Source of the DNA: Nemertoderma westbladi
Lineage: Eukaryota > Xenacoelomorpha > Nemertodermatida > Nemertodermatidae
Reading direction: 5' to 3'
Assembly (NCBI GenBank): GCA_032718475.1
Contig: JAUCBJ010000283.1
Location: 1 to 51,880, forward strand
Length of the DNA stretch: 51,880 bases
The notes beneath the pieces are model-generated. The model made no database searches and was not told where the DNA came from. It saw nothing but the letters and a program-made list of their open reading frames with translations. Position 1 is the stretch's first letter. Every line of letters starts with the position of its first letter. The position numbers and the translations under genes were made by a program. Positions 42,051-51,880 of the stretch are shown piece by piece.

Positions 42051-44726
42051 TCAACAGATCTCCTGAATCTCATCGGAAAACTCTATAATCCCGCTGCTAA
42101 GAAACTTTCGGGGCGCTACTAACTTGGCATACAAGTACCCAGCGATATTATTCCTATTTCCATACCTGATGTTTAGTGTATCCCAAACTTGTCTTAATCC
42201 GTCTGGATGTCCAATAAACTTTAACGCCATTAACTTGGGAGATCCTTCCAAGCACTCGATGAGGTATCTAAGTTTTTCTCCATTAGATAGTACAGAGTTC
42301 TGTATGTTATCTTTGTAATATTCATTAAAAGGTAACCATTTCATCTCATCTCCATTGAACTTGACGATCTCTCCAACCTTTACCGCTTGCCGGGCTTCGG
42401 TTCTAGCCATTTGACGCGTAAAACTTTCTTGGGCCATTGTGCTATTTAATATCGAGTTATCGGTATATATATTTCTCTGATTATGATCAGTTCTATAGGG
42501 AATATCATTATCAACAGGTCTATAATTACCCTTAATAGGGTTCACTATAGGAGTTTCTACTTCGCTAGCAGTATATATGCGTGTAGGCTCCACACCTTGC
42601 GCATGCAATACTTCAGACCTAACAGGTTGACACATTGTTACAGAGGGTGGTGGTATACCCTTTTGGGTATTTACTAATTTATCGCGTTCTAGCGCGATAC
42701 TTTGCTGCACTTCTTGCAACTCTAGCCTACTTTCCCTTACTGTGCCCTTGAATTGCTGGACAGTCTCCTGCATCTGCCCGAGCAGGATATCCATTCCCCG
42801 CCGTCCCCTGTCCACCCATTCGACCGCCGAAGCGGGAGTCGCGAACGTTGTAGCGGGCGGACGAGGGACAACGGGCGATAAATTATGAATATTTCGCTCG
42901 GGGTCCAGGACCTGAACTGTCGCCTGGGCAGTTCTACTGGGCACAGGTAGCTTAGTGCTATGTAGAGGGAATTTAGAAGTAGCTTCAGGGAGCACATGTG
43001 CGTCTATCACCGAAGGGGTGATTTCAAGAACAGGCCTAATTATTTCAGGCTCATCTACTATAGTAGGGAGTCTTTCTATTTTAATTATTTGGTCTGTGGG
43101 CTCTGTACTACCTACTTTGGTGTTATTTAGTTGCCTTCTAACAGCTGGAGGCAAATCAGGCAATTTCTGCCGGTGGAATGTTCTTTTACGTCTGCTTAGG
43201 CGAGATCGATTTCCTCCGCCTTCGGTGTCGGTGGTATCGCCTTCCTCAGATGATGTATACCCCTGTCTCTTGGGAGTAGATCGACTCATCATCTGCATAT
43301 TGCTCGCTGTTAACTGTTTATTGAAGTTGTCTTGCCTCTCTTGAAGATTTTCCAACTCTAGTTGGGTTGCCTCTTCAGATGCCCTCCGTTCTGCTTCTGC
43401 CACTGCCTCTGCCGCCTTTCTTTCCGCTTCGGCCGCTGCCATTGCCGCCTTTCTTTCTGCTTCTGCCGCTTTTGCCTCTGCCGCTGCCTCTGCCGCTGCC
43501 GCTTTTGTTTCTGCTTCTGCAGCTGCCACTGCTGCTGCTACTGCCGCTGCCTTTCTGTCTTCTATACGTTTTTTCTTTACTTGTTCTTCTTTGACTCTTG
43601 TCAGGCGGAGTTGTTCATCGAATTTAGCTTGGTTCGCCGCTAACCTATCCACATCAATTGCATCCAACACACGCTGGGCTCCTTCACTATTAGGGCTAAG
43701 CCCATCTAGTCTTCTCCGCAACTCTTCATCACCTACGAAACGCTGATAGTCTGACAGATAGATGTCAATGGCATCCCTCTTATGCGGTTTCTCTGCCGTC
43801 GCTTCACTTTCCACTTGGGAAAAAGTAGCGTCTGTTGATTCTCCATGGGTTGAGCGCTCCTCCAACTGAGCTTTCCACTGAGCTGCTCCTTGAACCTGGC
43901 GACTCACCCGTTGAAACCAAGTCTTTACGGCAACTTGCAACGACGTGTCTTGCCTTCTTTTAGAAGCCTCCTCAAAGGCGGATAAGATTAGCCTAATCCG
44001 CAGAACTCTTTCTCTAACTTGATAAAGCAGCGATCCCTGCTCTTGAGGTCCTTGAGGTTGTTGAAAAAGTTGCTTTTCTATTCGCTCCATAGAGCTGAAG
44101 AATCCCTGTGCGTATCCGGCTGCGGACCTCTTCCACACAGCTGGATCGATGGTTTCCTTGGCTACTCCCATCCGGTGTATGTCTTCCCAGGCAGCTTCTG
44201 ATAAATCAAACGGGAGTCCGGGTCCGGGGAAGTTCCATTGCGACTCGACAATAGACTTCAGTTCTTCACTAGTGTATCCCGCGTAGTTATCTCTAGTTGA
44301 CCGTTGACTTCTCGCCCAATCGATCTGGTGTTCTTCCACCGCGATCAATAACCCAGCGAGCACGGCTGCAGGAAGGATGAGAAGGGGATCCGTATAAACC
44401 GCATCCGTCATCTCTGCTCCGCTCTCGGGTGTCAGCTCTACAGTATCCTCACTACTGGAGCTGCTGGGCCGCTGAGGAATAAGTTCTTGACTAGCGGGTT
44501 GTTGCTGTTCCGCTGCCTTTTGGTCCCGCTTGACCTGAGCTCGAGTGCCTATGATAGACCTACGATGTTGGACCAGCCTAGGTTCTGTTATTACTACTGG
44601 AGGGATGACCTTCCTCACAGTGGGAGGTGAACTGGATTTACGACCAGACGTTTGTACGTCTCTATCTGAGTCGCAGATAGTTACATCTAATAAACTGTCT
44701 GACAGGTTCTGCTTAGTATCAGACAT
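42051..44726 (-). CDS. BEL/Pao gag-like protein with long N-terminal extension
   Basis: 891 residues from the ATG at 44726. The last 104 residues (VKFNGDEMKW...RYGN...) match the start of the BEL/Pao gag domain (DUF1759 type). The TGA stop at 42053-42051 falls in the middle of that domain, and the frame continues into the zinc-knuckle/protease ORF. The preceding 780 residues are unusual: an Arg/Ser-rich N-terminus, a hydrophobic patch (DPLLILPAAVLAGLLIAV, about 113-130), and a charged Ala/Glu/Lys helix at about 365-470 predicted to be a coiled coil. A basic segment (RLSRRKRTFHRQK) and a second short coil near the domain follow. In the virus-like particle this protein would form the core. Confidence 0.78.
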   Translation of the reverse strand: MSDTKQNLSDSLLDVTICDSDRDVQTSGRKSSSPPTVRKVIPPVVITEPRLVQHRRSIIGTRAQVKRDQKAAEQQQPASQELIPQRPSSSSSEDTVELTPESGAEMTDAVYTDPLLILPAAVLAGLLIAVEEHQIDWARSQRSTRDNYAGYTSEELKSIVESQWNFPGPGLPFDLSEAAWEDIHRMGVAKETIDPAVWKRSAAGYAQGFFSSMERIEKQLFQQPQGPQEQGSLLYQVRERVLRIRLILSAFEEASKRRQDTSLQVAVKTWFQRVSRQVQGAAQWKAQLEERSTHGESTDATFSQVESEATAEKPHKRDAIDIYLSDYQRFVGDEELRRRLDGLSPNSEGAQRVLDAIDVDRLAANQAKFDEQLRLTRVKEEQVKKKRIEDRKAAAVAAAVAAAEAETKAAAAEAAAEAKAAEAERKAAMAAAEAERKAAEAVAEAERRASEEATQLELENLQERQDNFNKQLTASNMQMMSRSTPKRQGYTSSEEGDTTDTEGGGNRSRLSRRKRTFHRQKLPDLPPAVRRQLNNTKVGSTEPTDQIIKIERLPTIVDEPEIIRPVLEITPSVIDAHVLPEATSKFPLHSTKLPVPSRTAQATVQVLDPERNIHNLSPVVPRPPATTFATPASAVEWVDRGRRGMDILLGQMQETVQQFKGTVRESRLELQEVQQSIALERDKLVNTQKGIPPPSVTMCQPVRSEVLHAQGVEPTRIYTASEVETPIVNPIKGNYRPVDNDIPYRTDHNQRNIYTDNSILNSTMAQESFTRQMARTEARQAVKVGEIVKFNGDEMKWLPFNEYYKDNIQNSVLSNGEKLRYLIECLEGSPKLMALKFIGHPDGLRQVWDTLNIRYGNRNNIAGYLYAKLVAPRKFLSSGIIEFSDEIQEIC

Positions 44727-46885
44727 GACTATGTATACCGTTGAATGTCTACTGCTGTATTACAGTCTGGGTAAGTCTAGTAACTCAGTATTACCTGCTA
44801 GCCTAGTAATTAATTACCGGTACTGCTACTCAGTGTAGCGTGATATATATAATATATTAGAATACCGGTATACTTATAGTATATATAACTATATAAGTAT
44901 TATTACAGACTAGGTTTATCACAGAATACCGGTATAATTTTAGCACAAATGTATATAATATATAATAGGCCTATCGGAATACCGGTATACAGCTTACAGT
45001 TTGTAGGATATATAATTCTGAAATAGAATTAATTACAAGTACCGGTATAATTTCAGCCTAGATTTATAGAAATAAAGATAATAGGCCTATCGTAAATACC
45101 GGTATATCAATTATTTCAAATAATTGAATTTCTGAATTTTAGGGTTACTTGGTTACTTTACTTACTTTATTACCGTTATTTGAGCAGTAATCCAACTGAT
45201 ATTGAGACCTAATGGTTATATGGTAGGCCTACTATTTATAAATCGTTAGATTTGATTTATAATATATATATACCCGTTTTAATGGGTTTTGTCAATGTTT
45301 GAAATAAATGTTATTATTTCTGGGGTAATCACTACACAAAGCGGTGCGCTTTTAGTGAAGTGTTACTTATAGACACTAAAACAAATATTACTAATTTACC
45401 TAAGTTACTTAATACTACAAATTACGTACAATTCGGGTTGAGATTACAATCTCTAAATAAACACAAAAATTTTACAAAAACAAATACGAATTTTTAGGGT
45501 AATTTTACAAGAAGTCTACAAACCAGCCTAACAAAGGGTTAGAAAACTGATTATTACAGCGGACAGGGTACTATGGTATTTGAAATAATAAGTAGTAGTA
45601 AATACACTGCGTTGTCTAGATAGGAAAATACCACCGCCTGACGACCTATAGCCGTATCGCTATAGGTTCTACGTTATGTATCACGGAGTGTTCCTACCTA
45701 GAAGTTAATAGAGCTAATCGAATGTGCCTATCAACCACTTTACAACACAAATATAATGCCTACAATAATTACTTCGGAAAGTACTATACACTAAACCCTA
45801 AATTAGGTACGAGTACTTGTATAACAAATAATCAGTAGTTAAATATACTTGAACAGCTAAAAGAACCACGGCATCTGCTGGAGTGACCGATGCACAAAAT
45901 CACCAGTCTTTACCTACGCCTAGCAGCCCGTGTAGTACCGAGGTTAATTTAACTATAGCGGTATGTATAACAAACACAATTACTGTAGGAACAAACTTGG
46001 GGACTTGAATGTTGCGAATAATCGCATAAACTCTGAATAATAAATATTACGCTACGCGTACAAACTACTCAAACAAAATACAGACCGAACACTGACAGAC
46101 TACCATCAAGCCTAAACAAACTACGGTATATGCAGACTCCGAAATGATTAGAGTATGCGCTCTAACCCAGTAGTGCGACTTATTCTTTAGTCGGGGGTTT
46201 ACCTTACAGCTTTGCTGCCCCTACTGCCTAATCGTACTTAATCGGACAGATGATCTACACACGCAGCAATCCGTTCAGACCTAATAACAGCCAGACAACT
46301 ATCCAGCCTACAAATTATCTAAATAAAATTATACGCTACCCGTACAGACTTACACAAACAAAGTACAGACTAAACGATGGCAGACTACTCTCAAGCCTAA
46401 ATAAATTACAGGACATGCAGACTCCGAAATGATTAGGGAGTATGCGCTCTAACCCAGTAGTGCGACTTATTCTTTAGTTGGGGGTTTACCTTACAGCGTT
46501 GCTGCCCCTACTTCCTAACCGTACTTAATCGGACAAGTGCTCTACACACACTGCAATTCGTTCGGACTTAACAGCAATCAGACAACAGCTCAGCCTACAA
46601 ATTGTCTGTACAATCTGATCAGGTTTACACGCCTTCTGTTCAATACTGGCCTACAAACAAATAAAACTGACAGAAATAGGCCTAAGTAAAATCCCAATAA
46701 AAACCAGGCGTCCCCGATTAATTATTAAGACCTACCGGCATATATAATCAAATCGAATAATACTGCTGTACTTATACGGAAGTAGGTACCGGTCCGGATG
46801 ATCAGGTAGTCAGGCCTACTGGTTACCGGTCGACCGGTACTTTCGACTTTATTGCTTACTGCAATAAAGAAGCTATATCCTTTAA
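44727..46885. other. Leader (5' untranslated) region of the BEL/Pao element
   Basis: No ORF of note. At least five ACCGGTATA words lie between 44860 and 45110, and a 285-bp direct duplication is at 46047-46620. The bases next to the 5' LTR do not show the TGG start expected of a tRNA-primed site. Confidence 0.5.
46047..46620. repeat. 285-bp tandem duplication in the retrotransposon leader
   Basis: GCAGACTCCGAAATGATTAG occurs at 46132 and 46417, and the blocks around it align at a constant 285-bp offset with scattered substitutions. Divergence between units exceeds that between LTRs, so the duplication is older than this insertion. Confidence 0.85.
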
Positions 46886-48116
46886 TGTTCGCGCTTTCAG
46901 ACCTTTGGCAGTTTAACCCACCAAATTAAGATGTCTTCTAGATATTAAATCTGTTTTTTAGTCTATGACAAGTATTTGATTCACTACACTAGTCGAAACC
47001 AATCCGTGCGCGACCATTCACCCGCTGGATATTCCCGGGAGATTGGGTTCGACGGTTTAATTTTATTGCTATGTAAGCCTAATGTATTATTCGACTGACA
47101 GTACTATATAATCTCTGACAATATTATTCACCTTCGGTAATATTAACAGTTCCTTTAGGACGTGGCGCTTTATCTATATAAACAGAGTTATGACTTAAAT
47201 ACTCACAACGATATGGCTTAATTATAATTCACATATATGGCGCATTCTTTAGGAATTGCTTCTTTAACAGACTCACTCATACACAATGCTGCACAATACT
47301 GCACACTAATCTGCCAATCTTCACTGATTTTAGTCACATATAAAAGGAACACAGACTGACTCATGTAGGGTCTATCAAATAACATTAGATTCACTTCAAA
47401 CCACTTTAACATAAGTCACAATCGTTTATCTGTAACCCTTCTCTCTTACCTTCGGTATATCAAGAATATTGGGTTTCGGGATTGTTTATCGTTATTCCAA
47501 ATATAATTATTCATCAACCATATTATGAAGAACTGACGGTAAATAGCAGTATAAAACAACAATGAAAACACTGATTGTTATGAGTTTTGCAATGTTTCAG
47601 CAGTCAGCATGTATGATCAGTCAGCAGTCATCAGTATGCAGTGATTCCATGAGTCAGGTAGTTAAAGGATATATGCCCTTTATAATTAAACCTACTAGTG
47701 TAAGACTAAAAACTGAAAACACGGAGGTGCCAAAGCCGGTTCTTAGGCTCTGGGCAAAAAACATAACACTGAACTACTGAGTTTCTGTATATACCTCCAA
47801 CACAAAGACAACAAACGCTCTGATTGGTCAACCTGAACAACGAGAGAACAGAGAAACAAAGAAACGTCGACGTGGCAATATCAGCTGCTAGCTGTCGTCA
47901 TGGTAGCGACACTGTTTTCAAGAGTATCGAGCTTTTACGTCACGGAATTACGGATTATGTCCTCTAAAGTACAAATACAGAAGAAATAGCTCTTATGTCC
48001 GCTAAAACACCAGTACAGCAAGGACACGGCCTTTTTATGCCTGGTAAACCAACTACAGAGTACTTTACGGGAAAAATAAGGAAAAATAACCGGACAATTC
48101 AGTAAAAGCTTTTACA
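46886..48116 (-). repeat. 5' LTR of the BEL/Pao element
   Basis: TG...CA on the minus strand, followed by the leader. Nearly identical to 35533-36765. Sequence upstream (48117 onward) is the 5' part of the zinc-finger gene. Confidence 0.93.
47062..47110 (-). promoter_or_regulatory. LTR core promoter: TATA box and downstream polyadenylation signal
   Basis: On the minus strand TATATAG (47110-47104) is followed about 40 bp later by AATAAA (47067-47062). This matches the spacing expected for a short R region that starts transcription in the 5' LTR and polyadenylates in the 3' LTR. The same pair is present in the 3' LTR. Confidence 0.45.
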
Positions 48117-48424
48117 ATAGGCCTACCATACGAACAGTCGGGACTATCGTTTTCCCGTTTTTCAACAATAAAAGAATCTACAGATTGTTCATAAGAAATA
48201 TCTTCGTCATCTAGTACAGGGACAACATTTACTCTACCGAACAAATTGTTGTGAACTTCGATGGGAGATGATCCGTAAACGCAGTTTTCTTGTTTAACAT
48301 CAAGAGAATAGGGAGGGGAGTCTGTTGGTTCTCTCTTTATAATTATACAGTCTGTTTGTTCCCTCTTTATAACTATATCGGCGCCAGATGATTTATCTTT
48401 CAATAAATTAATAGGTTGATCCAT
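48117..48424 (-). pseudogene. C2H2 zinc-finger protein, right-arm copy, 5' part
   Basis: The ATG at 48424 begins MDQPINLLKD as in the left copy. About 102 residues follow, including IKRE, IKRE and VKQE SUMO-type sites, up to YGRPI, where the retrotransposon starts. The frame then runs into the LTR and stops. Compared with the left arm it has a few replacements (KKEPTDST/KREPTDSP, SGDSF/SVDSF, ENNSP/ENDSP). The remainder of the gene is at 33211-35532. Confidence 0.85.
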
Positions 48425-49619
48425 TATCAAATCTTCAATAAATATTAATCAATAAATTAAATACAGGTGGCAGTAGTTTAAGGTATGTCAAGCTATCTAT
48501 ATTAGCAAGGTATATTTGTATTTATATATAGAAATTTATCTCTTAATTTATATTCAATACTCTATTTCTAAAAATAGGCCTAATAAGATTAAGATTGGTA
48601 CAAGACTGACAGAACTTTTGAATTAATCAGCTACCAGTACGGGGTACTATTGTCAGCCCTCGCATGAGGATTTTTAGCAATAAAAAAAGGTGGGAAGATA
48701 TTTGATGCAATTAAAAAAAGGTAAAAAGTGTACATCATTTTCATAAAATTTTAATTAGCCCACACAAATTAAATTACCTTATTTTCACGAATAAGCACCC
48801 TGTCTCTAATAAGCGCACCCCTCAAATAAACTGATAAACGACTATCCAATTAGCAACTTAAACGCCCTCCTCGAATCAACGTCTCCCCTAGGGTTCGATC
48901 GGTGCACCGGCACCGGTATTGCCGGTGTTTGGCACCACCGGCACCTGCACCGGCAAAAACATTGCCGGTGCCGGTGTTTTTTTAAAATGATTTGCTTCTG
49001 TTCAAATTGAAGCCTACAACAGTACCGGTACTGCAGACAGACTGGCTAAGCTATCTAACCGGGCCGGGTTTGGGTGACCCGGACCCAGCAAAAAAGTCGC
49101 CGGGTAGGCCTACTGGGTTTTATTAAAATTAAGCAATTTGCGTGAATGAGAATGACAAGCCTGTTTGACATAGGCCCTACCTATATACATAGGTACCAGT
49201 ACACAAAGTTGCCTAAAGCAGTAGATAGGGCTCAATGCAGTTTCCGGTACCCACACTTTTTCTTACTTGTACTGCAGTACTGTAGCATTTAGTGAGACAG
49301 CTACCAGTCTGACGGTACAGCGGTATATACATTGTCATACTGTCACTAAGCCTATCATAACCATTTATTCAATGGTTTGGTTTATTATTTTGGTTAGGGT
49401 TAGTTGGTCAGGCTTCAACCATAATTAAAACTGTCATGTAACCCTAAGTCCCTAACCCTACGTACGTCATAATCTAAGAAATTCCACTAAATTTCTTAGA
49501 TTATGACTTAGGGTTAGGGTTATGTGACAGTTTTAATCAGGGTTGAGGCCGCCCCGCCACTACTGTAACAAAGCGAGTTTCATACTATGTATAAAAATTC
49601 AATGTCCGCGTGTGGCATG
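48425..49619. other. Outer part of the right arm, no gene seen
   Basis: Mirror of 6595-7765. It contains the candidate splice acceptor before the zinc-finger ATG, the CCGGTGCCGG-rich block (about 48890-48990), CCCGG words (about 49060-49110) and the hairpin MITE at 49412-49549 with two CCCTAACCC-type inverted arms. Homology to the left arm ends at 49619. Confidence 0.6.
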
Positions 49620-51880
49620 GTGTCAGTGCTAGAGGTATTCATATTCCTGTATTCTGATAACACTGGATATTATTAATAATAACGGTACCGGGTATTGAAA
49701 ATAAGAAAGCTGAATAGACAATCTGACAACAAGCACATAAGCAGATACGGTCAGATGGTACCGGTATTGTATTACAGCCTACATAATAAGCCAATTATTC
49801 CTAACGTATTGGCCTACCGCACCGGTAGAAAGATCAGAAGATAACTTCCCTGTCAGCCTGTACCTACAGAGTTACCGGTACCTATACAGAGTTCACAAAT
49901 GCATTTAGAATTCTGAATATATATTATCCAGGCTGCAAATGGAGTGCAAAAATCGCAACGCGCTGTGCGCGGTTTTGAAATAGTGCGCGGTAAAAATAAA
50001 TAAAAGTGCGCGGAATTGAAATAAAAGTGCGCGGAATTTTGTGAAAAACACCAATCGCAGCGCAGTAATCTGTGCAAAATATTAAAAGTCAAAGTGGGCA
50101 AAAAAAGTTATATATAAAGTGTGTGCAAAACTGCAATTTAATGAGACAAATAATTAGCCATAAAAAATTTTACTCGCTTCGCTCGCGTTTCTTTTCCATT
50201 TTCAATTTTGCATAGGGGGGGCTTATTGTTAAATAAAAAAATTTCGCTCGCGTTTTTTTTATTTTGCATTGCTTAAATTTATTTTTTTATTTCTTTACGT
50301 TAATAAATAGGCCTAATACTTCAGTACTTTTTTTGATTTATTTATTTATTCGTATGTTTGAGTGAATTAAATTTCAGCTTGGTGTGCGCGTTTTTTCAGT
50401 TCATGCGCGCTATATTGTCAGATATTACGCGGATGAAAAATTGTGCGCGGGTGTTGTGCACGGTTCAGTGGTTGTTTGCAGCCTGGTACCGGTATATTAC
50501 CGGTATTCGTTATTAATTACCAGTATTTCGGTAGCGTTTCATCTACCAGTCTGCACTGCTATACCGGTATGCAACAGTGCAATAGCTTATCTTATCCCAA
50601 CAGGTAACAGCCTGACAGCCCAACCACAGAAGACAGAAACAGGTTAAATTAGACTGCAGGACTGTACAAAAGAAAATAAACTAACAGTCAGGAGTCAGCC
50701 AGTGAAGGATAGGCTGTTACTGAGATAGTAGCACATCACGGCATGAGTGAAAGAACGGCCTTATATGTGAATTAAACGTTCATAATGTATAATCGAGTAC
50801 TGCCAATCGATTCCCTTATCAAAAATAAAGGAAATTGTTTTTTCACTTTATGGATTACTAATTTTTTGGAGACCTCGGGGTGGGGGAGGGGGGGGGGGGG
50901 ACTATTCGGGAAAATATTCGAGAATAAACTATTTGGGTTTTATGCATAAAAAATGTTTAGCTAAATACAGTATGTAATTATTGACTTAGTGTAAACACTA
51001 ATAGTGAGTGTGGTGTGCTAGCAAAGTGAGCGAAAAATAATTTTAGTTTTAAAAAATTTAAAATGTTAATTTAAATACAGTAAGTTATTGATCTAGTTTA
51101 AACGCTATAATTGGCTATAATCGCGTTGCGTTGCGTGTTTTCAAGGAAGTCCAGGTTAAAGTTCAGTGGTGGGCCAATTCTGCAATTCATAAAATTGAAA
51201 ATGGAAGTACAGCAGGTACGGTACTTCTTTTCAGTGTTGTTGTTGTGTTTTACAATAACACATAGGAATTACTACGCGAAATCGAAGGATAACCTACGCC
51301 ACTACGCCTTTGTGGTGGACTTGGTGAACACTGCAGACACATTATCCTGTACACTAGTCGGGGATCGGTCCTTATCGCGAGAGATACAGTACTATATTAA
51401 TATATTGTAATTTCGTTTATAAACGCAATGCAGACGATGCAGTTTATAATATAACTTATTTCATTATCAATTGAATAATTACAGTATGAAACAAATAATA
51501 TAACTTTTAAAAACTTTATCATTAAGATATATTAATCAAATAATATATATAATAATTAATTAAATTCCAGATGAATTACACTATAAACTGCAAGACGAAA
51601 TACCGAAAAATAAATAATATAATATACCAATTTAATAATTGGCCACCACAATAGCAATAATAGTAAAGATAATACAAAGAAACAAAGACACACAACGACA
51701 CCACGGGTAGGAGACACCTCTGGGTACAAACACCATTATACCACTTGTGCAGTACACAACAGGGCAAAACACTGTTATACCACTGGGTGCAAACGACAAA
51801 CACCGTATACCGCAGGGTAAAACATAGGAATACACATAGGAACATATGATAACACATATGAATTACTACGCGAAATCGAA
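49620..51880. other. Flank outside the inverted repeat, no supportable gene
   Basis: AT-rich. Four AGTGCGCGG/TGTGCGCGG words lie at about 49973-50038, then self-complementary CGCTTCGCTCGCG near 50167-50180. A G run lies at about 50889-50900. AATTACTACGCGAAATCGAA occurs at 51267-51286 and again at 51861-51880, as if flanking an insertion of about 0.57 kb or a tandem duplication. A possible 70-codon ORF (MEVQQVRYFF...) at 51201-51410 has no recognised domain. Confidence 0.45.

Larger units (their letters stand above)
35533..48116 (-). mobile_element. BEL/Pao-type LTR retrotransposon, young but lacking RT and integrase
   Basis: 12.58 kb bounded by LTRs of 1231 and 1233 bp. Five-base duplications ATAGG flank it (35528-35532 and 48117-48121); the left-arm gene has the single unoccupied site at 8069-8073. 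Minus-strand order: 5' LTR, leader of 2.1 kb, gag, protease, remnants of RNase H, 3 kb of decayed sequence, 3' LTR. The gag C-terminal domain, zinc knuckles ending in HHILLH, and the DSGS protease belong to BEL/Pao. Just before the 3' LTR is a purine-rich CTGGGAGCGG that could be the polypurine tract. No TGG-type tRNA primer site is evident after the 5' LTR (TTAAAGGATATAGC). Confidence 0.88.
22804..49619 (-). repeat. Right arm of giant inverted repeat
   Basis: Reverse-complement partner of 6595-18688, running from GTAGTATACAGCC at 22804 to CGTGTGGCATG ending at 49619. It carries two insertions absent from the left arm: 24183-26894 in the LINE and 35533-48116 in the zinc-finger gene. It also has nine more zinc-finger units. 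It lacks the hAT-like element found at 10416-11769. Confidence 0.93.

Noticed and set aside
43362-43643. Cys/Leu-rich ORFs opposite gag
   Set aside because: Antisense of the Ala/Glu/Lys coiled-coil codons; composition artefact.
46860-46885. tRNA primer-binding site after the 5' LTR
   Set aside because: No TGG-initiated stretch complementary to a tRNA 3' end is visible in the first bases (TTAAAGGATATAGC), so I do not annotate one.
6595-49619. The inverted repeat as a raw-read artefact (missed adapter or chimaera)
   Set aside because: The arms differ by three clean transposon insertions with target duplications, by finger number and by scattered substitutions, which a fold-back read would not produce. 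A haplotype misjoin is still possible and is listed as a refuting outcome.
6595-49619. A giant TIR transposon (Maverick/Polinton or similar) with the arms as terminal repeats
   Set aside because: No protein-primed polymerase, retroviral-type integrase, ATPase or capsid genes are present, no flanking target duplication was found at 6595/49619, and the arms are made of ordinary unrelated elements.
51201-51410. 70-codon ORF starting MEVQQVRYFF
   Set aside because: No domain, no conserved neighbour and no partner copy; could be chance in AT-rich sequence.

Overview
The window is eukaryotic, almost certainly a metazoan and most likely an invertebrate. It has no bacterial-style operons. It does carry C2H2 zinc-finger genes, a Penelope-like retroelement, an endonuclease/RT LINE, a BEL/Pao LTR retrotransposon and several TIR DNA transposons. 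AGGCCTA and TACCGGTA words recur throughout. I cannot name the species.

Layout. Bases 1-6594 are repeat-rich flank: a TA-flanked TIR element (547-2173), a C-rich terminal-repeat element (3015-3935) and two 68-bp tandem arrays in opposite orientation (3199-3521 and 4482-5152). From 6595 to 49619 the window is one very large inverted repeat. The left arm is 6595-18688 and the right arm 22804-49619. The 4.1 kb between them (18689-22803) is filled by one Penelope-like element on the minus strand, with a long tandem array behind its RT/GIY-YIG ORF. Each arm carries, from outside inward: a hairpin MITE, a zinc-finger gene, a TIR element enclosing a long snap-back hairpin, a tRNA-like sequence, a TATA promoter with a candidate small intron, and a LINE flanked by 314-bp direct repeats.

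The arms have diverged since duplication. The left arm alone carries a hAT-like element (10416-11769, 8-bp TSD). The right arm alone carries a Tc1/mariner-like insertion inside its LINE (24183-26894, TA TSD) and a BEL/Pao insertion inside its zinc-finger gene (35533-48116, 5-bp TSD). Each insertion has its intact empty site at the matching place in the other arm, so the order of events can be read within the window: LINE insertion, then inverted duplication, then the three insertions. The zinc-finger arrays also differ: 16 intact fingers plus one broken on the left, 26 on the right.

Functional picture. The only plausible host gene is the zinc-finger gene, whose N-terminus holds three SUMO-type psi-K-x-E sites. 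Its left copy is nearly intact and its right copy is split by the retrotransposon. The BEL/Pao copy looks young, with nearly identical LTRs, yet it lacks RT and integrase, so it would need enzymes supplied in trans. Its gag and protease segments share one frame interrupted by a single TGA in a CAATTA context. The region from 49620 to the end is AT-rich flank with short repeats and no gene I can support.
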